55,111 bases of DNA from JBGRQB01 sp041725875. Lineage in GTDB: Bacteria > Bacteroidota > Ignavibacteria > Ignavibacteriales > Melioribacteraceae. The notes beneath the pieces were generated by a model, which worked only from the letters and a program-made list of their open reading frames with translations, was not told the origin of the DNA and did no database searches. Positions 1 to 8,584 of the stretch are shown here, piece by piece. Numbering within the stretch: the stretch's first letter is position 1; the number at the start of each line of letters is the position of its first letter. The stretch lies in assembly GCA_041725875.1 (NCBI GenBank), contig JBGRQB010000010.1:1-55111 (forward strand), read 5' to 3'. The position numbers and the translations under genes are program-made.

Positions 1-21
1 GAAATTTGGTTTACATTATAA

Positions 22-49
22 AGTCGACAAAATTTATTTTTTGTTGACT
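22..49 (-). terminator. Hairpin at the end of the first response-regulator kinase gene
   Basis: An 11-bp stem with one G-U pair (arms 22-32 and 39-49) around a 6-base loop. The arm includes part of the TAG stop codon of the minus-strand gene ending at 48. The tail beyond it is only moderately T-rich, so termination strength is uncertain. Confidence 0.4.
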
Positions 50-1148
50 AGTTTATCGGCAGAGTTACAGTAAAAACCGAACCCTGTCCTTTAGTGCTTT
101 CAACATCAATTTTTCCGTTGCAGATTTCAAGCAGTTCTTTGCATAAAATTAATCCGAGTCCGCTCCCTTTTTCTTTTGTTTTGCCGATTTGTGTAGTATT
201 TACATCTATCCGGAAAAGTTTTCGGAGGTCTTCCTGACTCATTCCAACTCCGTAATCTTTAACGGAAATTTTCATATCTGTATCAGTTTTATTTGCATCG
301 ATATCGATATGTGTATGTTCGGAAGAGAATTTTACGGCATTACTGAGCAAGTTGCGTATTATTGTTTCGAAAAGGACAGGATCGCAGGAAACTTTATGTT
401 TTTGATCAATATCTCTAAGTATTGAAATATTTTTGATTTTAGCACTGCCTTCAATAACATTTATGGAGTTTTCCAGAGATTCTTTTAAAGATATTTCTCT
501 GGAAGAATATTTCACCTGGTTAGTTTGTATTACTGCCCATTGAAGAAGTTGTTCCAGCAGGTTATTTGCATTTTTAGAAATCTTACTGATTTCTTTGATA
601 AAAAGTTTTTTTTCATCTTCTGTAAGTTCATCATAATCAGTTTCCATTAACTGAATAAAACCGGAAATAGATGAAAACGGGTTGCGCAAATCGTGGGCAA
701 TAATTGAAAAGAATTTATCTTTTGTTGCGTTTAATAAAGTGAGTCTTTCAAAAGAATTTTTTAATTCAAGATGAGTTTCAACACGTGCAATAATCTCTTC
801 TTCTTCAAACGGTTTTACAATATAATCAGCACCGCCGGCTTTAAAACCATGTATTTTTTCTTTTAAATTTACCTTGCAGGTAAGAAATAAAACAGGAATA
901 TGGAAAAGTTTTTCGTCAGCTTTTATTTTTTCACATAAATCAAAACCATTTATATCAGGTAAAACTACATCAAGTAAAATGATGTCTGGCTTTGTTGCCT
1001 GTAAAATTTGTAATGCTTTGTCTCCGGTAGTTGCATAAGATATTCTGTAACCGCGAAGATCAAGAAGATTGCCTAGATATTGTACCGATTTCGGTTCGTC
1101 ATCAACAATTAATACAAGAGGTTTTTCAGTAGTGTTCAATTGGACCAT
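48..1148 (-). CDS. Receiver-histidine kinase fusion (REC-HisKA-HATPase)
   Basis: A cytoplasmic two-component protein of 366 aa with the receiver at the N-terminus. The receiver (about residues 10-125) has the acidic pair D16-D17, phospho-acceptor D60 and the KPF lysine K112. A HisKA domain follows with H-box SIIAHDLRNPF (H152), then an HATPase domain with an N-box (NLLSNAVKF) and glycine-rich boxes DYGVGMS and GSGLGL. There are no membrane segments, so its input is probably phosphoryl transfer from another kinase. The H-box and ATPase region closely resemble those of the propeller kinase at 38373-41615. It is last in the minus-strand signalling run but is separated from the next gene by about 150 bp and a terminator, so it may have its own promoter. 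The signal sensed is unknown. Confidence 0.9.
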   Translation of the reverse strand: MVQLNTTEKPLVLIVDDEPKSVQYLGNLLDLRGYRISYATTGDKALQILQATKPDIILLDVVLPDINGFDLCEKIKADEKLFHIPVLFLTCKVNLKEKIHGFKAGGADYIVKPFEEEEIIARVETHLELKNSFERLTLLNATKDKFFSIIAHDLRNPFSSISGFIQLMETDYDELTEDEKKLFIKEISKISKNANNLLEQLLQWAVIQTNQVKYSSREISLKESLENSINVIEGSAKIKNISILRDIDQKHKVSCDPVLFETIIRNLLSNAVKFSSEHTHIDIDANKTDTDMKISVKDYGVGMSQEDLRKLFRIDVNTTQIGKTKEKGSGLGLILCKELLEICNGKIDVESTKGQGSVFTVTLPIN

Positions 1149-1263
1149 CTTTTATTATTTACAACAGGCCAAATATACAAATCTTTGACAAGATAGGGAA
1201 AGTTTTGAGGTAAAAAACATACGAATTTTAAGAAATTACATGTAACCGGGAAGAAAAAAGAAG

Positions 1264-1290
1264 AAACCGGAGAAATTTTACCTCCGGTTT
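1264..1290 (-). terminator. Intrinsic terminator of the signalling operon
   Basis: A perfect 9-bp inverted repeat (1264-1272 with 1282-1290) around a 9-base loop, followed on the minus strand by a T-rich stretch. It lies just beyond the stop codon of the lipoprotein gene ending at 1298. It also has a short T run on the plus side, so it could work in both directions. Confidence 0.75.
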
Positions 1291-1297
1291 TTTGAAC

Positions 1298-2137
1298 TTA
1301 AAATGTTATTTCAACCGAGTGATCTATTGCAGGAACTTCAGGCATATTTCTTTTACCAAAATTTCGGCCGCCTCGTGAGCCTCTTCCCGATTTTCCGGCT
1401 TTAGAACCTCTGTTATTTCCCATTCTGTTTCCTCTCATTTCCATCCGGTTTTTCCGTAGTTCTTCTCGCGAAACAGATTTGAACTCAATTTCTGCCGTCT
1501 TGTTGGAAGAAGTACAAACAGAATAAGGGTTATCGACTGACTGTAAAAGCGGAATTTCAATTTCGTATGTGAGTTGAGAGTTTGAATACCTGGTTTTATA
1601 ACCGATGTTAAGATCGTTATCAACTCCTAAAGTTTCCAATATATCTCCATTGGAGTTTATGATTTGCAATTCACCATTTTCATTTAGTCGGTTTACTATA
1701 TCAGTAATAAATTTTTCGCCCGAGTTGTTTTGTTTTCCTGATTTGTTTTTTGAACCGGAACGGCTTTTGGTTTTCAGATCAGCTAAAGAACCGCGAGGTG
1801 CTTTTATTTTAATTCCAAACTGGAGTGATCTTTTATCATCAGGTTTAATCCAGATGATTAATCCGTTACGTAAAAGTTGTCCGGAATTTATTGTGCCTTC
1901 TCTTACCAGACAAACATACATTTTCTCTTTTGTGTTTGCGATTCCAAATGAGAAATTCTGATCTTTAACATATTTAATTGTTTTTCCCCATTCTGTATAA
2001 TTTCCGTCGATTATGACGGGGGAGTCTAGCCGGGTGCTGTTAATGTTTGCGGACGAACACCCGGCTATGACAACCGTTAATATGAGGGCCAATATATTAA
2101 CGTGAATTTTAATTTTTCTAATTTTTGATATGGACAA
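1298..2137 (-). CDS. CBM9-like lipoprotein with Arg/Gly-rich tail
   Basis: A predicted lipoprotein of 279 aa. I chose a TTG start at 2137 because an AGAGG Shine-Dalgarno sequence lies at about 2144-2148, and this start gives a compact signal peptide with lipobox VIAGC and lipidated C27. A GTG start at 2176 would add 13 residues. After the signal, the segment PVIIDGNYTEWG and the following beta-rich region resemble the carbohydrate-binding family 9-like (DOMON-like) fold. A Ser/Lys-rich linker sits mid-protein, and the last 50 residues are rich in Arg, Gly, Met and Asn. It starts within about 65 bp of the receiver-HD gene and ends in a terminator, so it is likely the last gene of the signalling operon. 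It may be an envelope sensor or target of that system; ligand and function are not known. Confidence 0.7.
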   Translation of the reverse strand: MSISKIRKIKIHVNILALILTVVIAGCSSANINSTRLDSPVIIDGNYTEWGKTIKYVKDQNFSFGIANTKEKMYVCLVREGTINSGQLLRNGLIIWIKPDDKRSLQFGIKIKAPRGSLADLKTKSRSGSKNKSGKQNNSGEKFITDIVNRLNENGELQIINSNGDILETLGVDNDLNIGYKTRYSNSQLTYEIEIPLLQSVDNPYSVCTSSNKTAEIEFKSVSREELRKNRMEMRGNRMGNNRGSKAGKSGRGSRGGRNFGKRNMPEVPAIDHSVEITF

Positions 2138-2200
2138 AGTACACCTCTGGATTATTTTAATATGGTGTTTAGACACATATATTTCAGGAAGGGTTTAAAA

Positions 2201-3343
2201 TTATCTGAGCTGCATAACTTTAAATGGTTCTTTTATTGTTCTCAAACGAGCATAGTTTTGAATTTTTGCAATAAGAATTTCAGTAATTTCATTGTCTTTG
2301 GAAACAAGGGTTGTATTATTTGAATCCACAAGGTTTTCTCCAAGAATCATTCCTGTTTCAAGTTGTTTTACATTGATGTACCTAATGTTGTAGCTTTGCT
2401 GAATTCCCTGAACTTCGGCTTCAAGTGAACATAGGATTTTTTCATCGTAGCAGCCGGGATCTGCTTTCATTAAGTCAACCGCAGTCGGACGATCAATACC
2501 TGATTTTACAAATGAATCAAAATCATTTATCACTTTTAAAATTCTGGAAATCAGAGGCATATTTTCACCGCTTTTCTTTTTATCTTCCAGATCGCCGCCG
2601 TCGTATCGGTTAAATTGAAATTCAATTGCTTCGGCAATTTTTTCCAATCGGGGAATATTTTGGAGAAGTTTTTTGCCGGTCTGCGGATGTGCTACAAAAA
2701 GTTGATGTTCTTCATCCAGAAGTTCATTACCGGAGGCGCGTTTGTGAATAATTTCAGAAGGAACTGCAACGCATCCAATTTGCGAAAGGAGTGCGGCAAT
2801 TTCAATTTCCCAATATTTTTTGAAACCGAGTCGCACCGCAATATTTTTTGCCAGCTGTCGATATGCTGTTGCCTGACTAAAGGCTGTAGGACTCACAACT
2901 CCGAGCACATCAATTAAAATTTTGATACTTCCTTTCAGAGTTTTATCGAGAAGTTCTTTTTCAGCTGTAATCAGATTGTATTGATCAATAGCTGCATTTA
3001 TATTTTTTACCAGATTTTCCGTTTCGCAAGGTTTGGTTAAAATTCGGAAAACGTGTCCGTCATTAACAGCTTTAATTGCAGTGTTAACATCAGCGTAACC
3101 TGTGAGCATAAGGCGAACGGTATCGGGAGCGACTTCAGTAATTTTTGAGAGAAATTCCACACCGTTCATTCCCGGCATATTATAGTCGGATACAACAACT
3201 GAGTAACATTGTCCGCCGTGAATAGATTGTAAAGCATCTTTTGCATTTGTGAATGTTGTAACTTGAAATTTTGAACGGAGGTTCCGCTGATAAGCTTTCA
3301 GTACATTTTCTTCATCGTCTACAAACAGGATTTTCTCTCTCAT
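2201..3343 (-). CDS. Response regulator with degenerate HD-GYP-like output
   Basis: A response regulator of 380 aa. The receiver (about 1-120) has D9-D10, phospho-acceptor D53 and K104. The region from about 135 to 300 follows the HD-GYP domain layout: an AALL helix, IP-like turn, HP motif and RYDG motif. However, the catalytic HD is replaced by SQ (187-188), the HHE segment by FQFN and GYP by GGD. It should therefore lack cyclic-di-GMP phosphodiesterase activity while keeping the fold. A C-terminal extension (about 305-380) is like that of other receiver-HD proteins. The start has a GGAG ribosome site. The gene lies 3 bp from the upstream receiver-kinase gene, so the two are co-transcribed. 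Loss of catalysis is inferred by eye. Confidence 0.82.
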   Translation of the reverse strand: MREKILFVDDEENVLKAYQRNLRSKFQVTTFTNAKDALQSIHGGQCYSVVVSDYNMPGMNGVEFLSKITEVAPDTVRLMLTGYADVNTAIKAVNDGHVFRILTKPCETENLVKNINAAIDQYNLITAEKELLDKTLKGSIKILIDVLGVVSPTAFSQATAYRQLAKNIAVRLGFKKYWEIEIAALLSQIGCVAVPSEIIHKRASGNELLDEEHQLFVAHPQTGKKLLQNIPRLEKIAEAIEFQFNRYDGGDLEDKKKSGENMPLISRILKVINDFDSFVKSGIDRPTAVDLMKADPGCYDEKILCSLEAEVQGIQQSYNIRYINVKQLETGMILGENLVDSNNTTLVSKDNEITEILIAKIQNYARLRTIKEPFKVMQLR

Positions 3344-3346
3344 AAT

Positions 3347-4438
3347 TTACTCCGTTATGGTATCATTAAAAATTACTGTAAATGTTGATCCCTGATCTTT
3401 TACTGATGTAACTGAAATATTGAAGTTATTTAATTCGCAATATTTTTCTACTAATGTTAAGCCGAGTCCGTTACCTTCATATTGCCTGCAATAGCCGCGA
3501 TTTTCCTGAATAAAAGGATCAAATATTTTTTGCTGGTATTCTTCTGAAATCCCGATTCCTGTGTCTATAATTTCCATACAGACTTTTGAATTTTTAACTG
3601 ACACAACAACTTTTACACTTCCTGATTCGGTGAATATTAAAGCATTTTCAACCAGATGATTGTAAACATCAAAGGTGTGTAAAATATCTGCGTATACAAA
3701 AACATCTTCTGAGGGCTGACTAATATCAAAATTGATGTTTTTTTCTTTTGCCATATCTTTGAATTTTTTTGTTGAATTGGCAATCACTTCACTCATAAGA
3801 TTAAACTTCCTTTTTTCCGGAAGGTTTTTATCTGTCTGTGCCTGGGCCAGACTCACAATTAAACTTATGGTTCGTAATAACCTTTCACTTCCTTCCTGCA
3901 CAGCGGTTATATATTCGTCAATTACAGGTTTCTGAATTCCCATACTTTCAATCTCCAGCTGAATAAGTTCCAGATAATTATTGATTGCAGTAAAAGGAGT
4001 TCTGAATTCGTGTGAGATGATTGAGAAGAATTCATTCTTAAGGTTATCAATTTTTTCGAGATTGATAAGATGAAACTGGTTTAGTGATTCTTTAATTACT
4101 TCCTGAAAATCTTCAGTGTCAATTGGTTTAAGTAAAATTTTAAAAATATTTACTTTGTTAATTGCTTCCGAAGCAATTGAAAGGTCAGCTTTCCCTGTCA
4201 TTAAAACACGAACTGTATCAGGAGCACGCATTTTAACTTTTTGCAGAAAATCTGTTCCAATTGAGTTTTGCAAATAATAGTCACAGATAACCAATGCAAA
4301 ATTATTTTTTAAAATAGCTTCGTATGCTTCTTCTACCTTAGTAAAACAAAGCAGTTGATAATTACTGTTACGTAAATTTCGTTTTATTGCGTGAAGTATA
4401 TTTACGTCATCGTCTAATATTAAAATCTTTTTATTCAT
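3347..4438 (-). CDS. Receiver-histidine kinase fusion
   Basis: A soluble receiver-kinase fusion of 363 aa. The receiver has D10-D11, phospho-acceptor D53 and K104. The usual MP pair after the phospho-aspartate is missing (CDYYLQN). HisKA carries the H-box SIISHEFRTPF with H143, and HATPase has ALIFTESG, DTGIGIS and GNGLGL motifs. Without membrane segments or a PAS domain, it likely receives phosphate or a partner signal from the large kinases in the same operon. Its start overlaps the end of the receiver-HDOD gene by 8 bp, which indicates translational coupling. Confidence 0.9.
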   Translation of the reverse strand: MNKKILILDDDVNILHAIKRNLRNSNYQLLCFTKVEEAYEAILKNNFALVICDYYLQNSIGTDFLQKVKMRAPDTVRVLMTGKADLSIASEAINKVNIFKILLKPIDTEDFQEVIKESLNQFHLINLEKIDNLKNEFFSIISHEFRTPFTAINNYLELIQLEIESMGIQKPVIDEYITAVQEGSERLLRTISLIVSLAQAQTDKNLPEKRKFNLMSEVIANSTKKFKDMAKEKNINFDISQPSEDVFVYADILHTFDVYNHLVENALIFTESGSVKVVVSVKNSKVCMEIIDTGIGISEEYQQKIFDPFIQENRGYCRQYEGNGLGLTLVEKYCELNNFNISVTSVKDQGSTFTVIFNDTITE

Positions 4439-5636
4439 CTTTCACTGCCTTTATAATAGAGTTTAAAATATCATCTGAGAAATATTCTGAAACAAATTCC
4501 AGATTAATTCCTGTTTCTTCCATTGATAGATTTGTAGATTCCAGATCACCGGATACTTTTAACACAGAGAGTTTATTTGCCAGATAAAGAATAGGAAGAG
4601 TAAGTATATCTGTATCAGCTTTTCCCTCGGGGGAATAATGAAACGCAACTGCTTCAACTATATTTTCCGGTAAACCCCAGATTCCTAAAAGATATCCGCC
4701 AATTTCAGAATGGTTTGTTTTATACAAAGTTTTTTCTGCTTCAAGAATTGATATATCTTTTTCTCCCATCAAAGCAAAAACATCATTGTAGTAGTTGCTG
4801 TTTTTAAGGAGAATAAGTTTTCCAATGTCGTGCAAAATTCCGGCTGTGTATGCATCGTCGCAAACTTCTTTACCAAAATTTGCAATACGGGAAATTTTTC
4901 TGCAGATATTACCAACCAGAAAACTGTGATCCCAAAGTGTTTCAAGATAAAATTTTGATTTATCCGGAATTTTGGGATTACCAAAAGTGCTTACATAAAG
5001 TATTAAAGATTTTACAATAGTAACTCCAAGCAAATTCACTGCTTGTCCGGTATTAGTAACTTTTGACGGGAGTCCGAAAAAAGCGGAGTTAACAATCTGT
5101 AAAATTTTTGCGCTCATTGTTATATCTTTGGAAATAATTTCACTTATTTTCCCGATTGAAACATCTTTCTTTTTTAATTCGGCATCCAACTGAATGTAAG
5201 TATCAGGAAGAGAGGGGAGATCATCAATTCCGTTTACAACTTCGAGCAGACTTTTATCTGAAAGCAGTTCTCTCAGTTTTATTGTTTTTACAATTTTTGC
5301 TTTTAATGTTTCAGCGTCGCAAGGTTTTGCGATAAACTGATGCGCAACTCTTGTAGAGCGAATTGCCATTTCATCATCTGAGTGGCCTGATAAAATTATT
5401 CGTATTGTTTGAGGGAAATCTTCTCGTACTTTTTCAAGTAGTTCAGCACCATCCATTTGAGGCATTCTCATATCGGTAACAAGAACATCAATTGTATTTT
5501 TTGCCATTGTTTCCAGAGCAGAAGCACCGCTTTCGGCAAACATTAAATTCCATTCCTTTCGCATAGAAAAAAGCATACGCTTTAAGCCGTTAATCACATT
5601 CTTTTCATCATCTACAAATAATATTGAAATAGCCAT
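4431..5636 (-). CDS. Response regulator with HDOD output domain
   Basis: A regulator of 401 aa. The receiver (1-120) has D9-D10, phospho-acceptor D55 and K104. From about 135 to 340 it carries an HDOD domain: LPSLPDT at the start, IVNSAFFG, and an HD pair at 269-270 in LHDIGKL. HDOD domains are related to HD hydrolases but are usually thought to be protein or nucleotide interaction modules, and in known cases they affect motility, biofilm or stress responses. The gene sits 1 bp from the hybrid kinase upstream and overlaps the receiver-kinase gene downstream, so it is clearly in one operon. The downstream partner is unknown. Confidence 0.9.
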   Translation of the reverse strand: MAISILFVDDEKNVINGLKRMLFSMRKEWNLMFAESGASALETMAKNTIDVLVTDMRMPQMDGAELLEKVREDFPQTIRIILSGHSDDEMAIRSTRVAHQFIAKPCDAETLKAKIVKTIKLRELLSDKSLLEVVNGIDDLPSLPDTYIQLDAELKKKDVSIGKISEIISKDITMSAKILQIVNSAFFGLPSKVTNTGQAVNLLGVTIVKSLILYVSTFGNPKIPDKSKFYLETLWDHSFLVGNICRKISRIANFGKEVCDDAYTAGILHDIGKLILLKNSNYYNDVFALMGEKDISILEAEKTLYKTNHSEIGGYLLGIWGLPENIVEAVAFHYSPEGKADTDILTLPILYLANKLSVLKVSGDLESTNLSMEETGINLEFVSEYFSDDILNSIIKAVKDE

Positions 5637-5637
5637 A

Positions 5638-8496
5638 TTACTTTTCCTCTAATGGTAATTTAATTATCATTGTAGTTCCTTTCCCTTCAACTGAGCTGAC
5701 AGATATTTTTCCGTTATGTTTTGTTACAATTATATTATGTGCAATTGCCAATCCTTGTCCGGTTCCTTTTCCAACTTCCTTTGTAGTATAGAAGGGATCA
5801 AAAATTCTTCCCACTTTTTCTTTGGGAATTCCGCCGCCGTTATCTTTAATCATAATTTCTATATATTTTTCAGCAGAACTTGTTGATATGTTGATTTCAC
5901 CTTTCAGAGAAGGATCGGTTTTCATTCTGTCTTCTATTGCATGAGCTGAGTTTACAATCATATTTAAAATAACCTGATTGATTTCATCGAGAATAATCGG
6001 AACCAGAGGAAGATCCGGTTCAAGTGAGAGATTTAAATCTGAAATATATTTCCACTCATTTTTAGAAATAGTTGCGGTTACTTCTATTCCATTATTTACA
6101 TCGGAAAGAGTTTTTTGTTTTTGTCCCGGATGAGCAAAATCTTTCATCGCAAGTACAAGTGTGCGAACTCGTTCAATACCGAGTTGTGACTGGTTAAGTG
6201 ATTCAGGAATTTCTTCAATGAGAAATTCTATATCGAGATTTTCCAACAATTCATTTATTTGTTTTTTTAATTCCGGATTTACTGAAATTATATTTTTAAG
6301 CTGAGTAATAAAATCTATTATTTCAGTGAATGAATCTTTTAGGAAAGTTGTGTTGTCGCCAATATACTGCATTGGTGTATTTATTTCGTGTGCAATTCCT
6401 GCAGCAAGCTGACCAATAGATTCCATTTTTTGTGAAAGAGCAAGTTGATTTTCAATTTCAAGTTGTTGCGTAATATCGCGAATTACAAATACAACTCCTT
6501 TTGTTTTTCCGCTACGAAGTTGAAGCGGAGAGGTGCTGACTTTTATTATTTTTCTTTTTCCCTGACTGAAACTTATTGAGAATTGTTCGTCATCATAATG
6601 GAGTCCGCCAAGTTTTAAACGTTGATAAAATGATTTTATTCTTTCAAGTCCGCGATCAGTTGAGTTCCAGAAAAACTTGAAGATTAATTCATCAAGCATC
6701 ATAGATTGTTTAACGTTGAATATTTTTTCAACAGCCTGATTAACCAAAGTTATTTTTCCATCCAGATCAGTTGAAATAACAGCCTCAGCAAGACAACCAA
6801 TTGTAACACTGAGTTCTTCTTTTTCAAACGCAAGTTCTTCTTTTGCCCTGATTCTTTCAACAACATAACCGATCTGGTTTGTAACAAACTTTAAGAGTTT
6901 TAATTCCTGTTCGCCAATGCTGTTCGGATCATTATAATCCTGCGCAACAACAACTCCGACTGCTTCACCATTAATAATTATGGGCGCGCCGGCCCAGATA
7001 ACAGGAGGCATTCCGATTGGTAAAATTGCTTTACTGGCAAGAAGTTCTTCATATTGAGTTTTGGTAATTAAACGTGATTCCTGCTCTTTTATTATATGAT
7101 AAGAAAGAGTGCCGGCAGCAGGAAGATAATCAAATGAATCATTTTCATCTTCGTAATAAGGGAAGTATAATTCATTTGTTTCTTTTTTGTAAAAAGCGAT
7201 AAAGAAATTGCTGATATTTAAAAGCACTGAAAGCTGATCGTGCATTTTTGTCATAATAGTTCTGTAATCATCTTCTTCCTGAAGAATGTTACTTATATTT
7301 AATAACGCTCGCTGAATTCTTTCGGCTTCTTTCTTTTCTGTTATATCTTCTTTAATTGCAATGAAGTTTGTAATATTTCCAAAGTCATCTTTTATAGGAG
7401 AAATGGAAACGGATTCCCAGTAATATTTGCCATCTTTTTTTCTGTTGTATAATTCTCCTGTCCATTCATTTCCGCCAAGAATTGTTTCCCACATATTTTC
7501 CGACTCTTCCATATTGATATTGCTAGAATGTTCGTTTCGTATGTTTTGACCTTTTACTTCTTCAAAGGAATATTGGGAAATTTGTTCAAACTTTGAGTTA
7601 ACATACTCTATGTTGCCGTAAATATCTGTAATAATAATTGAGTTGGCGCTTTGTTCAACTGCCAGACTCAATTTTCGTTCTTTTTCTTCAGCAAGTTTTC
7701 GTGCGGAAATGTTATGAATTATTGCGCTGTAAAAAATTGAAGAACCAGATTCCCACCGGCTTATTGACACTTCAATAGGAACGTTGGTTTTATCTTTTTT
7801 TATTCCAAAGATTTCAAAATGTGAATCTTCATTTTCAGAACGCTCAATAAAAAGATCTATCGATTTAAGATCGAGCGTAGGAATTAATTCGTAAATGTGT
7901 AAGATGTTAAGCTCGGTGCTGTTGTAGCCGAAAAGCTTTTCTGTTGATTTGTTGGTTTCTACAATGGAAAGGTTTTCATCCATAATAATCACAGCATCTG
8001 CAGCTGTCATTGCAACTGATTTATATCTTTCTTCAATCTCTTCAAGAGAACGCGTTTTTTCTTTTAAAAGTTGCTCAAGTTGTTTACGAATCTGTTTATT
8101 TTCTTTATCAAGTTTGTTTTTAAGTTTAAGAAGTAAAAATGTTTTATGAACTCGTTGTACTGAATTTTTTAATTCATCTATGTTTATTGGTTTTGCAAGA
8201 TAATCAGCAGCGCCTGATCTTATTGCTCTTATTGCCGATTGCAAATTTGGTTCACCGGTAATTATAATGATTTGAATATGATCAAAATGTGATTTGATAA
8301 AATCGAGCAGATCCAGACCTGAACGTCCGGGCATAAAAATATCAACAATAACAATTTCGATATCATAAGATTTTAAAATGGAAACTCCTTCACTGTAGCT
8401 GGAACCTGTAAGAACATTATGCTGATCCTCTTCCAGAATTTCCTTTAAAGTTACCCTTATACTCTGTTCGTCATCTATTACCAGTATGTTGGACAT
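5638..8496 (-). CDS. Multi-domain sensor kinase: REC-PAS-PAS-GAF-PAS-HK
   Basis: A cytoplasmic kinase of 952 aa. An N-terminal receiver has phospho-acceptor D52 and K102, followed by a coiled coil (about 115-155). Then come two PAS domains (about 155-270 and 275-390; the second ends in a PAC-like FIAIKEDITEKK), a GAF domain (about 400-560) and a third PAS (about 570-690). The kinase core has the H-box LAAGIAHEINTP with H703, an N-box NMIVNSAHAI, DNGGGIP and GTGQGLAI. The H-box and ATPase belong to the NtrB/HisKA_4-like type. No membrane segments are seen, so it probably senses an internal cue such as redox state or a small molecule. The AAAGG ribosome site fits the start. It leads the tight four-gene run that continues down to 2201. 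Confidence 0.92.
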   Translation of the reverse strand: MSNILVIDDEQSIRVTLKEILEEDQHNVLTGSSYSEGVSILKSYDIEIVIVDIFMPGRSGLDLLDFIKSHFDHIQIIIITGEPNLQSAIRAIRSGAADYLAKPINIDELKNSVQRVHKTFLLLKLKNKLDKENKQIRKQLEQLLKEKTRSLEEIEERYKSVAMTAADAVIIMDENLSIVETNKSTEKLFGYNSTELNILHIYELIPTLDLKSIDLFIERSENEDSHFEIFGIKKDKTNVPIEVSISRWESGSSIFYSAIIHNISARKLAEEKERKLSLAVEQSANSIIITDIYGNIEYVNSKFEQISQYSFEEVKGQNIRNEHSSNINMEESENMWETILGGNEWTGELYNRKKDGKYYWESVSISPIKDDFGNITNFIAIKEDITEKKEAERIQRALLNISNILQEEDDYRTIMTKMHDQLSVLLNISNFFIAFYKKETNELYFPYYEDENDSFDYLPAAGTLSYHIIKEQESRLITKTQYEELLASKAILPIGMPPVIWAGAPIIINGEAVGVVVAQDYNDPNSIGEQELKLLKFVTNQIGYVVERIRAKEELAFEKEELSVTIGCLAEAVISTDLDGKITLVNQAVEKIFNVKQSMMLDELIFKFFWNSTDRGLERIKSFYQRLKLGGLHYDDEQFSISFSQGKRKIIKVSTSPLQLRSGKTKGVVFVIRDITQQLEIENQLALSQKMESIGQLAAGIAHEINTPMQYIGDNTTFLKDSFTEIIDFITQLKNIISVNPELKKQINELLENLDIEFLIEEIPESLNQSQLGIERVRTLVLAMKDFAHPGQKQKTLSDVNNGIEVTATISKNEWKYISDLNLSLEPDLPLVPIILDEINQVILNMIVNSAHAIEDRMKTDPSLKGEINISTSSAEKYIEIMIKDNGGGIPKEKVGRIFDPFYTTKEVGKGTGQGLAIAHNIIVTKHNGKISVSSVEGKGTTMIIKLPLEEK

Positions 8497-8584
8497 ATTT
8501 TACCTTTAAATTTTTGCCGAGTTGCTCAAATTTTTAAGCAGTAGTTTAAACTTTATGCGATGTTTATTTGCCTTCTCAGACTTA

